Positions 1 through 5,727 are shown, counted from the stretch's first letter. The stretch: 7,045 nucleotides of DNA from Legionellaceae bacterium (GCA_947473535.1 CANJFK010000047.1:1-7045), one strand, 5' to 3'. Notes: generated by a model from the letters alone, not told the origin. Program-made: numbers and translations.

Positions 1-452
1 ATTTCCTCTAACATTTGTGGGCATGGTTTTGCGGGGACTTGGCCTGCGGCACGGGTAACGTTGAAAAAAACATCCAACCCTGAGACATGAAGCGCACGCT
101 GTAACGATTGCTGTCCCTTATTGGTTGCAATGGCCAACTTCAACCCATTTGCATTCATTTTTTGAATAACCTGCAAAGCACCCGGCATAAGACAGACTTC
201 TGTTGGACAAATAGCTAATGCATGTTGGACTGCCTGGAGTAATTGTTCGTGTTGATGCAATAACAATTGCGGAAATATTTTCTTTACCGCTCGGGCTAAA
301 CCTAAGATGACATAGTGTCGAGCCGAACGTTCATCCATCTCACCAAATCCCAAGCGACGCGCTTCAACAGCAAGAACCGTTAGAACATGACCTAACGTAT
401 CTCCTAACGTTCCTTCCCAATCGAATATTACCAAGCGATAAGTCCTACTCAT
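1..452 (-). CDS. HAD-superfamily phosphatase, phosphoglycolate phosphatase-like (3' end outside window)
   Basis: The first 150 codons are visible; the gene runs off the left edge. It begins MSRTYRLVIFDWEGTLGDT, the HAD motif I region. Nucleophile Asp11 is present, but the usual acid/base Asp two residues later is Glu13. Motif II is Thr110 in IATNKG. Motif III is probably Lys142 in PAKPCP. Motif IV lies beyond the window. The helical stretch at residues 20-85 fits a C1-type cap as in Gph-like enzymes. The likely role is cytosolic hydrolysis of a small phosphorylated metabolite; the substrate cannot be told. The ATG at 452-450 lies inside the end of rluC (8-bp overlap) and has an AAGGAGT ribosome site 10 nt upstream, so translational coupling is likely. 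A HAD gene after rluC is also found in Pseudomonas, where sppA follows. Confidence 0.88.
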   Translation of the reverse strand, partial: MSRTYRLVIFDWEGTLGDTLGHVLTVLAVEARRLGFGEMDERSARHYVILGLARAVKKIFPQLLLHQHEQLLQAVQHALAICPTEVCLMPGALQVIQKMNANGLKLAIATNKGQQSLQRALHVSGLDVFFNVTRAAGQVPAKPCPQMLEE

Positions 453-1383
453 AATGCAAATTACTCCTTAGCTCTTGTAATGTTTTTGCAAACTTTTCAT
501 CTAAGTCCGCTTGAAATGAATGCGTTTTACCATTCAGAGTAAATTGAATCGCCCTGGCATGTAAATAGAGACGTAACTTTGTTGCATCTAAACCATTAAT
601 AGACGCACCAGCGCCATATTTCTGATCACCAAGGATAGGATGCCCAAAATAAGCACTATGCACGCGGATCTGATGTGTCCTTCCTGTTTTTGGGCTCGCT
701 TCTACCCAACAAGCGTGCTGATAGTTTTCAAGTAATTTAAAGACCGTCTGTGAGGCTTTACCCGCGTCGCTAACAACAACCATCCGCTCGCCAGATTTAA
801 GCGTATTTTTTTCAAGCGGAACATCCACAGTAATTGATTTTTTCCCCTGCCATGGTTCGGAAAGCAAGGCCCAATATGTTTTGGTAACGGTTCGCTCGGC
901 CAACGACGCCTGAATAGAGCGCAGTGCACTACGCTTTTTAGCCATCAATAAGCAACCGGATGTATCTTTATCCAAACGATGAATTAATTCCAAATAAGGT
1001 AAATCTGTTCGCGTCTTACGCATCGCTTCAATCACACCAAGGCTCAATCCGCTACCACCATGCACAGCAATACCAGCCGGTTTATTAACCACCAACAAAC
1101 AATCATCTTCATAGATCACGCTTTCTAATAAACGTTGCTCCAAACGGGCGCCTACGTGTATTTCTTTATCTTGTGACGTGCGCACCGGCGGGATGCGAAC
1201 GCGATCGCCTTGACACAAACGTGAGCTCACTTTAGCCCGCTTTTTATTGACGCGAACCTCACCACCACGAATAATCCGATAGATATGACTTTTAGGCACG
1301 CCCTTGAGCACTCGGATCAAATAATTATCCAGGCGTTGTCCGTCTTCTTCAGCAGTAATTTCTGTATAGCGTACATCATTCAT
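445..1383 (-). CDS. rluC: 23S rRNA pseudouridine synthase RluC
   Basis: 312 residues, close to the E. coli enzyme (319). RluC converts U955, U2504 and U2580 of 23S rRNA to pseudouridine (known from E. coli). An S4 RNA-binding domain covers about residues 15-66 (DGQRLDNYL, RGGEVRVN, GDRVRIPP). The RluA-family catalytic domain follows: NKPAG at 100-104, the AVHGGSGLSLGVIEAMR stretch typical of RluC at 106-122, motif HRLDKDTSG at 135-143 with catalytic Asp138, and GRTHQIRVH at 234-242. The ATG at 1383 has AGGAAA 8 nt upstream. The gene is divergent from rne, as in E. coli, and overlaps the downstream HAD gene by 8 bp. It looks intact. RluC rather than RluA or RluD is favoured by the S4 domain, the GGSG motif and the rne neighbour. 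Confidence 0.95.
   Translation of the reverse strand: MNDVRYTEITAEEDGQRLDNYLIRVLKGVPKSHIYRIIRGGEVRVNKKRAKVSSRLCQGDRVRIPPVRTSQDKEIHVGARLEQRLLESVIYEDDCLLVVNKPAGIAVHGGSGLSLGVIEAMRKTRTDLPYLELIHRLDKDTSGCLLMAKKRSALRSIQASLAERTVTKTYWALLSEPWQGKKSITVDVPLEKNTLKSGERMVVVSDAGKASQTVFKLLENYQHACWVEASPKTGRTHQIRVHSAYFGHPILGDQKYGAGASINGLDATKLRLYLHARAIQFTLNGKTHSFQADLDEKFAKTLQELRSNLHYE
463..469 (-). promoter_or_regulatory. Ribosome binding site of the HAD gene, inside rluC
   Basis: AAGGAGT on the minus strand lies 10 nt before the ATG at 452. It is within the last codons of rluC. It fixes the HAD start and suggests that ribosomes ending rluC reinitiate at the HAD gene. Confidence 0.7.
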
Positions 1384-1456
1384 TAAACCTATTTCCTGTG
1401 TGTGATTTTTTTGATATCATCTATTGTTCGAGCGGCTAAATTTAGTTCGCGACCGA

Positions 1457-1462
1457 ATTATA
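1457..1462 (-). promoter_or_regulatory. -10 box of the rluC promoter
   Basis: A perfect TATAAT on the minus strand would start transcription near 1450, giving a leader of about 65 nt before rluC. The hexamer 17-18 bp upstream (ACTATT) is a poor -35. The left arm of the 1479-1504 dyad falls there, so an activator or repressor may act at this site. Inferred from sequence only. Confidence 0.5.
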
Positions 1463-1478
1463 ACGCATATTACGAATA

Positions 1479-1504
1479 AAATAGTTACCAAATGGCAACT
1501 ATTT
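1479..1504. repeat. Dyad between the divergent rluC and rne genes
   Basis: Arms AAATAGTTACC and GGCAACTATTT pair at 10 of 11 positions around a 4-nt loop (AAAT). The dyad overlaps the expected -35 area of rluC. It could be an operator for a dimeric regulator or an RNA hairpin. No binding protein can be named. Confidence 0.45.
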
Positions 1505-1624
1505 AGCATTATGAAACAATGCGCTTCCCTTAAGCCAATGATATAGAATGCAACCCAGTACCAGAGCAAAATTGAATACTAACTCATCAGATACCCACGC
1601 ATGCCAGACATGCCATAAGAATCA

Positions 1625-1655
1625 GTGTGCGCCTTACGATATGAAGGCAGCATGC
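1625..1655 (+). promoter_or_regulatory. Strong hairpin in the possible rne leader
   Basis: Read as RNA, 1625-1635 (GTGTGCGCCTT) pairs with 1644-1655 (AAGGCAGCATGC). This gives 11 bp, two of them G-U, with A1649 bulged and an 8-nt loop. It lies about 160 nt before the rne start. It would be in the mRNA only if the upstream promoter is used. A role in RNase E autoregulation is a guess. Confidence 0.4.
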
Positions 1656-1739
1656 ATGTGGTCTGTTATTAGGGGCTAGACATCAATTAAACACCTCAAA
1701 CGAATGACTGGGAAACCATTTGTATGCCGGCATGAAGTA

Positions 1740-1745
1740 TATAAT
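1740..1745 (+). promoter_or_regulatory. Candidate -10 box for rne
   Basis: A perfect TATAAT lies 66 bp before the rne ATG. The best upstream hexamer, TTTGTA at 1719-1724, leaves a spacer of only 15 bp, so the -35 is weak. Use of this promoter would give a leader of about 60 nt containing the hairpins at 1770-1786 and 1794-1804. Confidence 0.4.
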
Positions 1746-1769
1746 GGCACTAAATTCTTGGCTTAACGT

Positions 1770-1805
1770 ATACTCCACGTGAGTATGGCAGCGCCCTTTT
1801 AGGGG
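1770..1805 (+). promoter_or_regulatory. Two small hairpins and ribosome binding site before rne
   Basis: ATACTC (1770-1775) pairs perfectly with GAGTAT (1781-1786) around CACGT. Next, CCCT (1794-1797) can pair with AGGG (1801-1804) around a 3-nt loop. The second hairpin hides part of AGGGG (1801-1805), the ribosome site 6 nt before the rne ATG. Opening or closing it could tune RNase E translation. Confidence 0.4.
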
Positions 1806-1811
1806 TTAGAA

Positions 1812-3788
1812 ATGGAAAAAATGTTAATAAATGCGACACAAGCCGAAGAAATACGTGTCGCCCTGGTTAAAGATAATCACTTGTATGACCTGGACATTGA
1901 ATGTCCAGCTGAAATTAAAAAGAAAGGCAACATATACAAAGCAGTTGTTACCCGTAGGGAACCGAGCTTAGATGCTGTTTTTGTAGAATATGGCTCAAAA
2001 CGACAAGGCTTTTTACCACTAAAGGAAATAGCGCCCGAATATTTTAATAAAGCAGTGAGCGGTGATGAAAAAGCGTCCATCACATCGTTGATCCGCGAAG
2101 GTCAGGAACTCTTAATTCAAGTTGATAAAGAAGAGCGCGGCAATAAAGGCGCAGCACTTACAACGTTTATTACTCTGGCTGGTTGCTATCTCGTCCTCAT
2201 GCCCAACAGCCCACGTTCTGGCGGGATATCTCGTCGCATCGAAGGTGATGATCGTGACGAATTAAAAGAAACGCTCAATGCGTTGGAACTAACCGAAGAT
2301 ATGGGTCTTATCATTCGTACTGCCGGTGTTGGTAAAAATCAGGATGAATTACAAGCGGATCTGGATATGCTCTGTAATCAATGGCAAGCAATCAAACAAG
2401 CTTATAACTCGCAACTTCCACCTTGCCTCATTCATCAGGAAGGTGATGTCATTATTCGTTCAATTCGCGATAATTTACGTAAATCCATTGGTGAAATCAT
2501 CATTGATGACCAAGTTTCTTTTGTCAAAGCCAGACAATACATCGAGCAAGTCAAACCCGATTTTCTGCCCAATCTGAAGTTATATAACAACACAATTCCC
2601 TTGTTTAATTTCTATCAAATTGAAAGTCAAATTGAAACAGCGTATCAACGCGAAGTCATGCTGCCCTCTGGCGGTGCATTGGTTATTGATCGAACAGAAG
2701 CCTTGGTTTCTATCGACATCAATTCAGCCAAAGCCACGAGTGGTGCCGACATTGAAGCCACGGCACTGAACACCAATTTAGAAGCGGCTGACGAAATAGC
2801 GCGGCAGTTACGTCTTCGTGACTTAGGTGGTCTGGTTGTCATTGATTTTATTGACATGAGCTCCAACAAGAATCAACGTGATGTTGAAAATCGTTTAAAA
2901 GAAGCGCTAAAAGCGGACAGAGCCCGTATTCAAATTGGCCGAATTTCTCGATTTGGTTTGCTTGAAATGTCTCGCCAACGCTTACGCTTATCGCTCGGTG
3001 AGTCAGCACAAGAAGTTTGCCCTCGTTGCGAAGGCCGGGGCGCAGTGCGCAATATTCAGTCAAACAGTTTGTCTATCATTCGACTCATTGAAGAAGAAGC
3101 ATTAAAAGAAAAAACAGCTGAAGTTCAAGTGCAATTGCCTGTCGACATGGCAACGTTTATCATGAATGAAAAGCGTGATTTCATCGTCAATATTGAAAAA
3201 CGTCATAGCGTTCATGTCTTAATTATTGCGAACCCTCACTTACACTCACCGCAATATCACATCAGCCGAGTGAAAGAAGATAATGTGGGCAAAAACAAGA
3301 AGCCGAGCTATTCACTTATTCAGCAACCTGAACTAACGATTGTTCCCTCGAGCCAATCTCAAATAAAACATGATGAGCCCATTGTTAAACCGTATGATGG
3401 CCAAAAACCAATCAAGCAAAAAGAGGCTGGATTTTTTGAACGCGTATGGAATAACCTGCTTGGACGAGGCGATACGGTTACAAGTAAAATGCACAACACC
3501 AAAACACCACAATCTGCTGAGCGTGAATCGAAGCACATAGCCAAAACCATTCATCATTCCGAAAAACGCACGCAAAATTCAGGAAATCGCAAACGACGTC
3601 CAAGCGCTAACACTAACATTAGTACTAATACTAGTACTAATCCGCAACAACGACAAACCGCCGCGCCGGCACGCAAGAAACCAACGCCTGCCCAGCAAAC
3701 AAGTCAACACAGTGGGAAAGTCATTCCAATCAAACCTGAGCAAGCTAAAAAGAAAACCATGGTGAGCAAAGAACCTGAAGACAATTGA
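1812..3788 (+). CDS. rne: Ribonuclease E
   Basis: 658 residues. This essential endoribonuclease processes rRNA and tRNA precursors and starts mRNA decay. It opens MEKMLINATQAEEIRVALV, nearly the E. coli start. An S1 RNA-binding domain (about 35-120) is followed by RNase H-like and 5'-sensor regions, then the catalytic domain with metal-binding Asp302 (VSIDINS) and Asp345 (VIDFIDM), equivalent to E. coli D303 and D346. The zinc link is Cys403/Cys406 in CPRCEGRG. The catalytic half ends near residue 500. The tail (about 160 residues) is far shorter than the E. coli tail (about 530). It contains GFFERVWNNLLG (540-551), which looks like the amphipathic membrane-targeting helix, and then a basic Lys/Arg/Gln/Thr-rich stretch that could bind RNA. 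RNase G is excluded by the tail and by similarity. The long E. coli-type scaffold for degradosome partners is not evident. Confidence 0.96.
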   Translation: MEKMLINATQAEEIRVALVKDNHLYDLDIECPAEIKKKGNIYKAVVTRREPSLDAVFVEYGSKRQGFLPLKEIAPEYFNKAVSGDEKASITSLIREGQELLIQVDKEERGNKGAALTTFITLAGCYLVLMPNSPRSGGISRRIEGDDRDELKETLNALELTEDMGLIIRTAGVGKNQDELQADLDMLCNQWQAIKQAYNSQLPPCLIHQEGDVIIRSIRDNLRKSIGEIIIDDQVSFVKARQYIEQVKPDFLPNLKLYNNTIPLFNFYQIESQIETAYQREVMLPSGGALVIDRTEALVSIDINSAKATSGADIEATALNTNLEAADEIARQLRLRDLGGLVVIDFIDMSSNKNQRDVENRLKEALKADRARIQIGRISRFGLLEMSRQRLRLSLGESAQEVCPRCEGRGAVRNIQSNSLSIIRLIEEEALKEKTAEVQVQLPVDMATFIMNEKRDFIVNIEKRHSVHVLIIANPHLHSPQYHISRVKEDNVGKNKKPSYSLIQQPELTIVPSSQSQIKHDEPIVKPYDGQKPIKQKEAGFFERVWNNLLGRGDTVTSKMHNTKTPQSAERESKHIAKTIHHSEKRTQNSGNRKRRPSANTNISTNTSTNPQQRQTAAPARKKPTPAQQTSQHSGKVIPIKPEQAKKKTMVSKEPEDN

Positions 3789-3795
3789 CATTTCA

Positions 3796-3837
3796 AGTAA
3801 CGCATAACGATCGCGCCCGCAATCCTTATGCGTTACT
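3796..3837 (+). terminator. Dyad after rne, possible terminator
   Basis: AGTAACGCATAA (3796-3807) and TTATGCGTTACT (3826-3837) are perfect 12-bp inverted arms around an 18-nt loop, 8 bp after the rne stop. There is no clean T-run after the stem, only ATTTC. It may stop transcription weakly or protect the rne mRNA 3' end. Confidence 0.45.
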
Positions 3838-3850
3838 ATTTCAACACTTA

Positions 3851-4031
3851 GGTACTGTAAAATAATAACTTGGACATTTAGGCGCCCAGGCTACTGTTAG
3901 CTTGCCACGATCGAAGCCACCAAAAAGCGCAGGTGTACTTGTTGTCCATCGAGTTTTTTTGTGGCTTCGATCGTGGCAAGCTAACAGCAGCCTGGGATGC
4001 CTAAATGTCCAAGTTATTGTTTTACAGTACC
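3851..4031. mobile_element. 181-bp MITE-like element with 70-bp inverted arms
   Basis: The left arm (3851-3920) and right arm (3961-4031) are inverted copies identical at about 67 of 71 aligned positions, around a 40-bp centre ending in GTTTTTTT. The ends are GGTACTG and CAGTACC. TTA directly flanks both sides (3848-3850, 4032-4034), fitting a 3-bp target duplication. There is no open reading frame, so movement would need a transposase elsewhere. TNA duplications are known for some IS5-family groups, so an IS5-type parent is possible. Transcribed through, it would fold into a giant hairpin that could insulate rne from the next gene. The 3-bp duplication alone is weak evidence. Confidence 0.7.
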
Positions 4032-4061
4032 TTAACGCCCTCTTTTTACATTCAATCGTTA

Positions 4062-4117
4062 ATTTAATGATCTCTTAAGAAATAAAGCGTATAATAGGCG
4101 CAAGTTGATCATTAAAT
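4062..4117. repeat. 11-bp inverted repeat bracketing the promoter
   Basis: ATTTAATGATC (4062-4072) and GATCATTAAAT (4107-4117) are perfect inverted copies 34 bp apart. They enclose the -10 box and the expected start point. The left arm overlaps the PmrA-like box and the right arm ends just before the AGGA ribosome site (4118-4121). This could be an operator pair or a 5' UTR/DNA fold. Confidence 0.5.
4063..4095 (+). promoter_or_regulatory. Promoter with PmrA-like box upstream of the orphan gene
   Basis: TTTAAT (4063-4068), 5 nt (GATCT), then CTTAAG (4074-4079) match exactly the YTTAAK-N5-YTTAAK box bound by PmrA response regulators. Ten nt later comes a perfect -10, TATAAT (4090-4095). No good -35 exists, and the box sits where it should be, as in activator-dependent promoters. 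PmrA is known to control many Dot/Icm effector genes in Legionella and Coxiella. TTAA-rich matches arise by chance in AT-rich DNA, so this is a candidate only. Confidence 0.5.
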
Positions 4118-4128
4118 AGGAATTAATA

Positions 4129-5427
4129 ATGCCTCCAAAAATGAAATCAAAGGCAGCGTTTGTGACTGCGCCCGACCCTAAAACTATATTCAAAAATCAA
4201 ATAAGTCAATTAGTTCAATTAAGAGACGGCATTGGTGAAGCACTTACGGATACTCAAATCAACCAAGACCAGTTTGATCAGTTATTGAAAGATCACGCCG
4301 AACTATATGGCCAAGTAAAAAACCCTTTATTAACCAAAGACCAAATAAAACAGCTTCAGACTACTCAAGTAGCTGCGGGATTAAAAGAGAAAAAGGCACT
4401 ACAAATACAAGAGGCCGCGCAAAAAAAACAAGCGCGCTCAACGGTAACACCTCCCTCAACACAAGAAGACCTGTTTAACATTAGATTTCCTAAGCTAATT
4501 GCTTCGTTTGAAGCAGTTCAAACAGCTCGTGATGATGAAACAACCAAGGCCGATTTTGACTTGTTAATCGCTGACTATGTTATTGCTTATGAACGTGTAA
4601 CCAAACGATTTACAGACGTCAATCAAACAGCTCAGTTAGCTTCGTATCGAATAGACGACGTGAGCCAATGGAAACAGGCTAAAACGGCGACATTGACTGC
4701 TGTACTTTTTGATTCTCACGATACACGAGATGAGAGCCAGAGTGATACTGAAGAACTGAATCAAAAGAAAAATATACAACAAATAGATCATATCCTTATT
4801 AAAATTCGCGCTACATTGGCCAATCCATACACAGATATCGCAACAAAAAAACTTGATAAAATAATGAATACATATTTCCGGCTAGCTCCGAGCATATCGA
4901 CGAGTTTGGCGTGTGTCATTAGCAATGATTTAACCAGAGAGGAAAACACTGAGATAGAGCTTCGCCTTCAACGATGGCATGACATTAAGCAACAACAGCA
5001 GAACAAAGCCAAAAAGCAAGAGCAAGAGCAAGAGCAAGAGCAAGAGCAAGAGCAAGAGCAAGAGCAAGAGCAAGAGCAAGATCAAGATCAAGATCAAGAT
5101 CAAGATCAAGACCAAGATGATCTAATCACCGGTTTCTTCCGATTCATGTGCTATAAAGAAATGAGGAACACGAGTGCAATTCTGGTTGTATTAGGCATTA
5201 TTTTGATCGGGGTTGGCACAGCAGGAACGGCGTATGTTGGCCTAGCTGCTGCGGCAGGAATCGTTACTGGTGTTGGCCTTGGAATGCTAGCTACGGGGGG
5301 ACTCATTGGTGTAGTAAGGGGAGCAATCAGAACGTTTGGATTTTTCCCTGCTCCAAAAAATGACGAAGACTTAGAGATGCTTGAAGAAACCAATGAAAAA
5401 GAAGCTGACGCTCAGTTAGTATATTAG
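4129..5427 (+). CDS. Orphan coiled-coil protein with transmembrane hairpin; candidate Dot/Icm effector
   Basis: 432 residues; I recognise no family. ATG at 4129 has AGGAA 7 nt upstream. Residues about 15-295 are charged and helical and appear to hold three loosely similar units (starting near 20, 115 and 220). Residues 297-330 are (QE)10(QD)7, likely an extended helix or coiled coil. Residues about 349-371 and 373-396 are hydrophobic and Gly/Ala-rich, fitting a membrane hairpin. The tail ends LEMLEETNEKEADAQLVY: a Glu-rich block at about -17 to -8 with Leu at -3 and Val at -2, like the E-block signal of Dot/Icm (type IVB) effectors. No N-terminal signal peptide is seen. The upstream PmrA-like box agrees with this. 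If so, it would be injected into a host cell and sit in a host membrane. Otherwise it is an unknown inner-membrane protein. It stands alone, between two mobile repeats. Confidence 0.88.
   Translation: MPPKMKSKAAFVTAPDPKTIFKNQISQLVQLRDGIGEALTDTQINQDQFDQLLKDHAELYGQVKNPLLTKDQIKQLQTTQVAAGLKEKKALQIQEAAQKKQARSTVTPPSTQEDLFNIRFPKLIASFEAVQTARDDETTKADFDLLIADYVIAYERVTKRFTDVNQTAQLASYRIDDVSQWKQAKTATLTAVLFDSHDTRDESQSDTEELNQKKNIQQIDHILIKIRATLANPYTDIATKKLDKIMNTYFRLAPSISTSLACVISNDLTREENTEIELRLQRWHDIKQQQQNKAKKQEQEQEQEQEQEQEQEQEQEQDQDQDQDQDQDQDDLITGFFRFMCYKEMRNTSAILVVLGIILIGVGTAGTAYVGLAAAAGIVTGVGLGMLATGGLIGVVRGAIRTFGFFPAPKNDEDLEMLEETNEKEADAQLVY
5017..5118 (+). repeat. Hexanucleotide tandem repeat, CAAGAG x10 then CAAGAY x7
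   Basis: Seventeen 6-bp units lie in frame within the orphan gene and encode (QE)10(QD)7. The first ten units are CAAGAG without exception; the last seven are CAAGAT except one CAAGAC. Unit gain or loss keeps the frame, so slippage would change helix length but not switch the gene off. The opposite strand reads as a meaningless poly-Leu/Ile frame. Confidence 0.95.
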
Positions 5428-5437
5428 GGTCTGTGAC

Positions 5438-5485
5438 TCAGATTTCGATGTCCCACGAACAAGTCGCGGGACGTCGGACTTCTGA
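5438..5485. repeat. 48-nt interspersed hairpin repeat
   Basis: The core GTCCCACGA-ACAAG-TCGCGGGAC has one A/C mismatch. The stem continues outward (TTCGAT with GTCGGA, two G-T pairs) and, after a small internal loop, TCAGA with TCTGA. It begins 11 bp after the orphan gene stop. The CCCACGAACAAGTCGYGGG type of palindrome is, from memory, a common interspersed repeat in intracellular bacteria. No T-run follows, so a terminator role is uncertain. Confidence 0.55.
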
Positions 5486-5508
5486 TGATATCAACAGCTC
5501 CTAGCATT

Positions 5509-5672
5509 CAATGGCACGACCTTAAGCCAAAATTTTAATGTAGCCTGGATGAAGCGTAGCGTAATCCGGGAGCCGCGCCTGTGTGAGGCATCGTTTCCCG
5601 GATTACGCTACGCTTCATCCAGGCTACATTTAATTGTTAATTTTAGATAAAAAGCTTAAGGTAGTGCCATTG
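5509..5672. mobile_element. 164-bp MITE with IS4-like ends and 11-bp target duplication
   Basis: Terminal repeats CAATGGCACGACCTTAAGC (5509-5527) and its inverted copy (5654-5672) agree at 18 of 19 positions. Both ends directly abut CTCCTAGCATT (5498-5508 and 5673-5683), an identical 11-bp direct repeat. Such long duplications and AATGnC...TTAAG ends resemble the IS4 family (IS4 duplicates 11-13 bp), so an IS4-type transposase probably mobilised it. There is no coding capacity. The centre is the perfect 35-bp palindrome at 5537-5630. It sits between two convergent genes. Confidence 0.8.
5537..5630. repeat. Perfect 35-bp inverted repeat inside the IS4-like MITE
   Basis: The arms 5537-5571 and 5596-5630 are exact inverted copies around a 24-nt loop that contains a further 4-bp stem (GCCT/AGGC). 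The arm reads TAGCCTGGATGAAGCGTAGC and continues GTAATCCGGGA. I know this GTAGCC(T/C)GGATG...ATCCGGG type as a widespread interspersed palindrome in proteobacteria. Its perfect arms suggest recent insertion or conversion. As RNA it is a very stable hairpin that could end transcripts from both sides. Confidence 0.8.
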
Positions 5673-5727
5673 CTCCTAGCATTAATATTTTTCTGGATTT
5701 GTTCATCTTTCGGCCCCTAACCTAAGT

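Larger units (their letters stand above)
1384..1811. other. 428-bp divergent spacer and probable rne leader
   Basis: No coding sequence is seen. The spacer holds the rluC promoter, two candidate rne -10 boxes (TAGAAT at 1544-1549 and TATAAT at 1740-1745), and hairpins at 1479-1504, 1625-1655, 1770-1786 and 1794-1804. The perfect palindrome ATGCCGGCAT sits at 1724-1733. E. coli rne is known to have a long structured 5' UTR that RNase E itself cuts to control its level. The length and the hairpins here allow a similar arrangement, but I cannot match them to the E. coli structures by eye. Confidence 0.5.
3789..4128. other. 340-bp spacer between rne and the effector-like gene
   Basis: Filled by the post-rne dyad, the 181-bp MITE-like element and the promoter region of the next gene. 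No coding sequence was found in it. Confidence 0.6.
5428..5727. other. 300-bp convergent intergenic region
   Basis: Between two facing gene ends. It holds the 48-nt hairpin repeat, the target-duplicated MITE and about 44 bp of AT-rich DNA before the last gene. No coding sequence and no classical stem-plus-T terminator for either gene were seen; the palindromes may do that job. Confidence 0.6.

Noticed and set aside
702..929. Second minus-strand open frame inside rluC
   Set aside because: It overlaps the conserved catalytic domain of rluC in another frame.
1724..1733. ATGCCGGCAT palindrome as an operator
   Set aside because: A 10-bp palindrome alone is too little evidence to name a site, so it is mentioned only in the spacer entry.
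1877..3791. Several minus-strand open frames of 60-80 codons across rne
   Set aside because: The rne reading is unmistakable over this whole stretch, and the antisense frames have no ribosome sites or recognisable content.
3850..4032. Simple rho-independent terminator for rne
   Set aside because: The arms are 70 bp with a 40-bp loop and end with TTA flanks, which fits a MITE better; no T-run follows the outer stem.
4930..5115. Minus-strand poly-Leu/Ile open frame
   Set aside because: It is only the complement of the CAAGAG/CAAGAY repeat inside the plus-strand gene.
5017..5118. CRISPR-like array
   Set aside because: The units are 6 bp, contiguous and in frame; there are no spacers.
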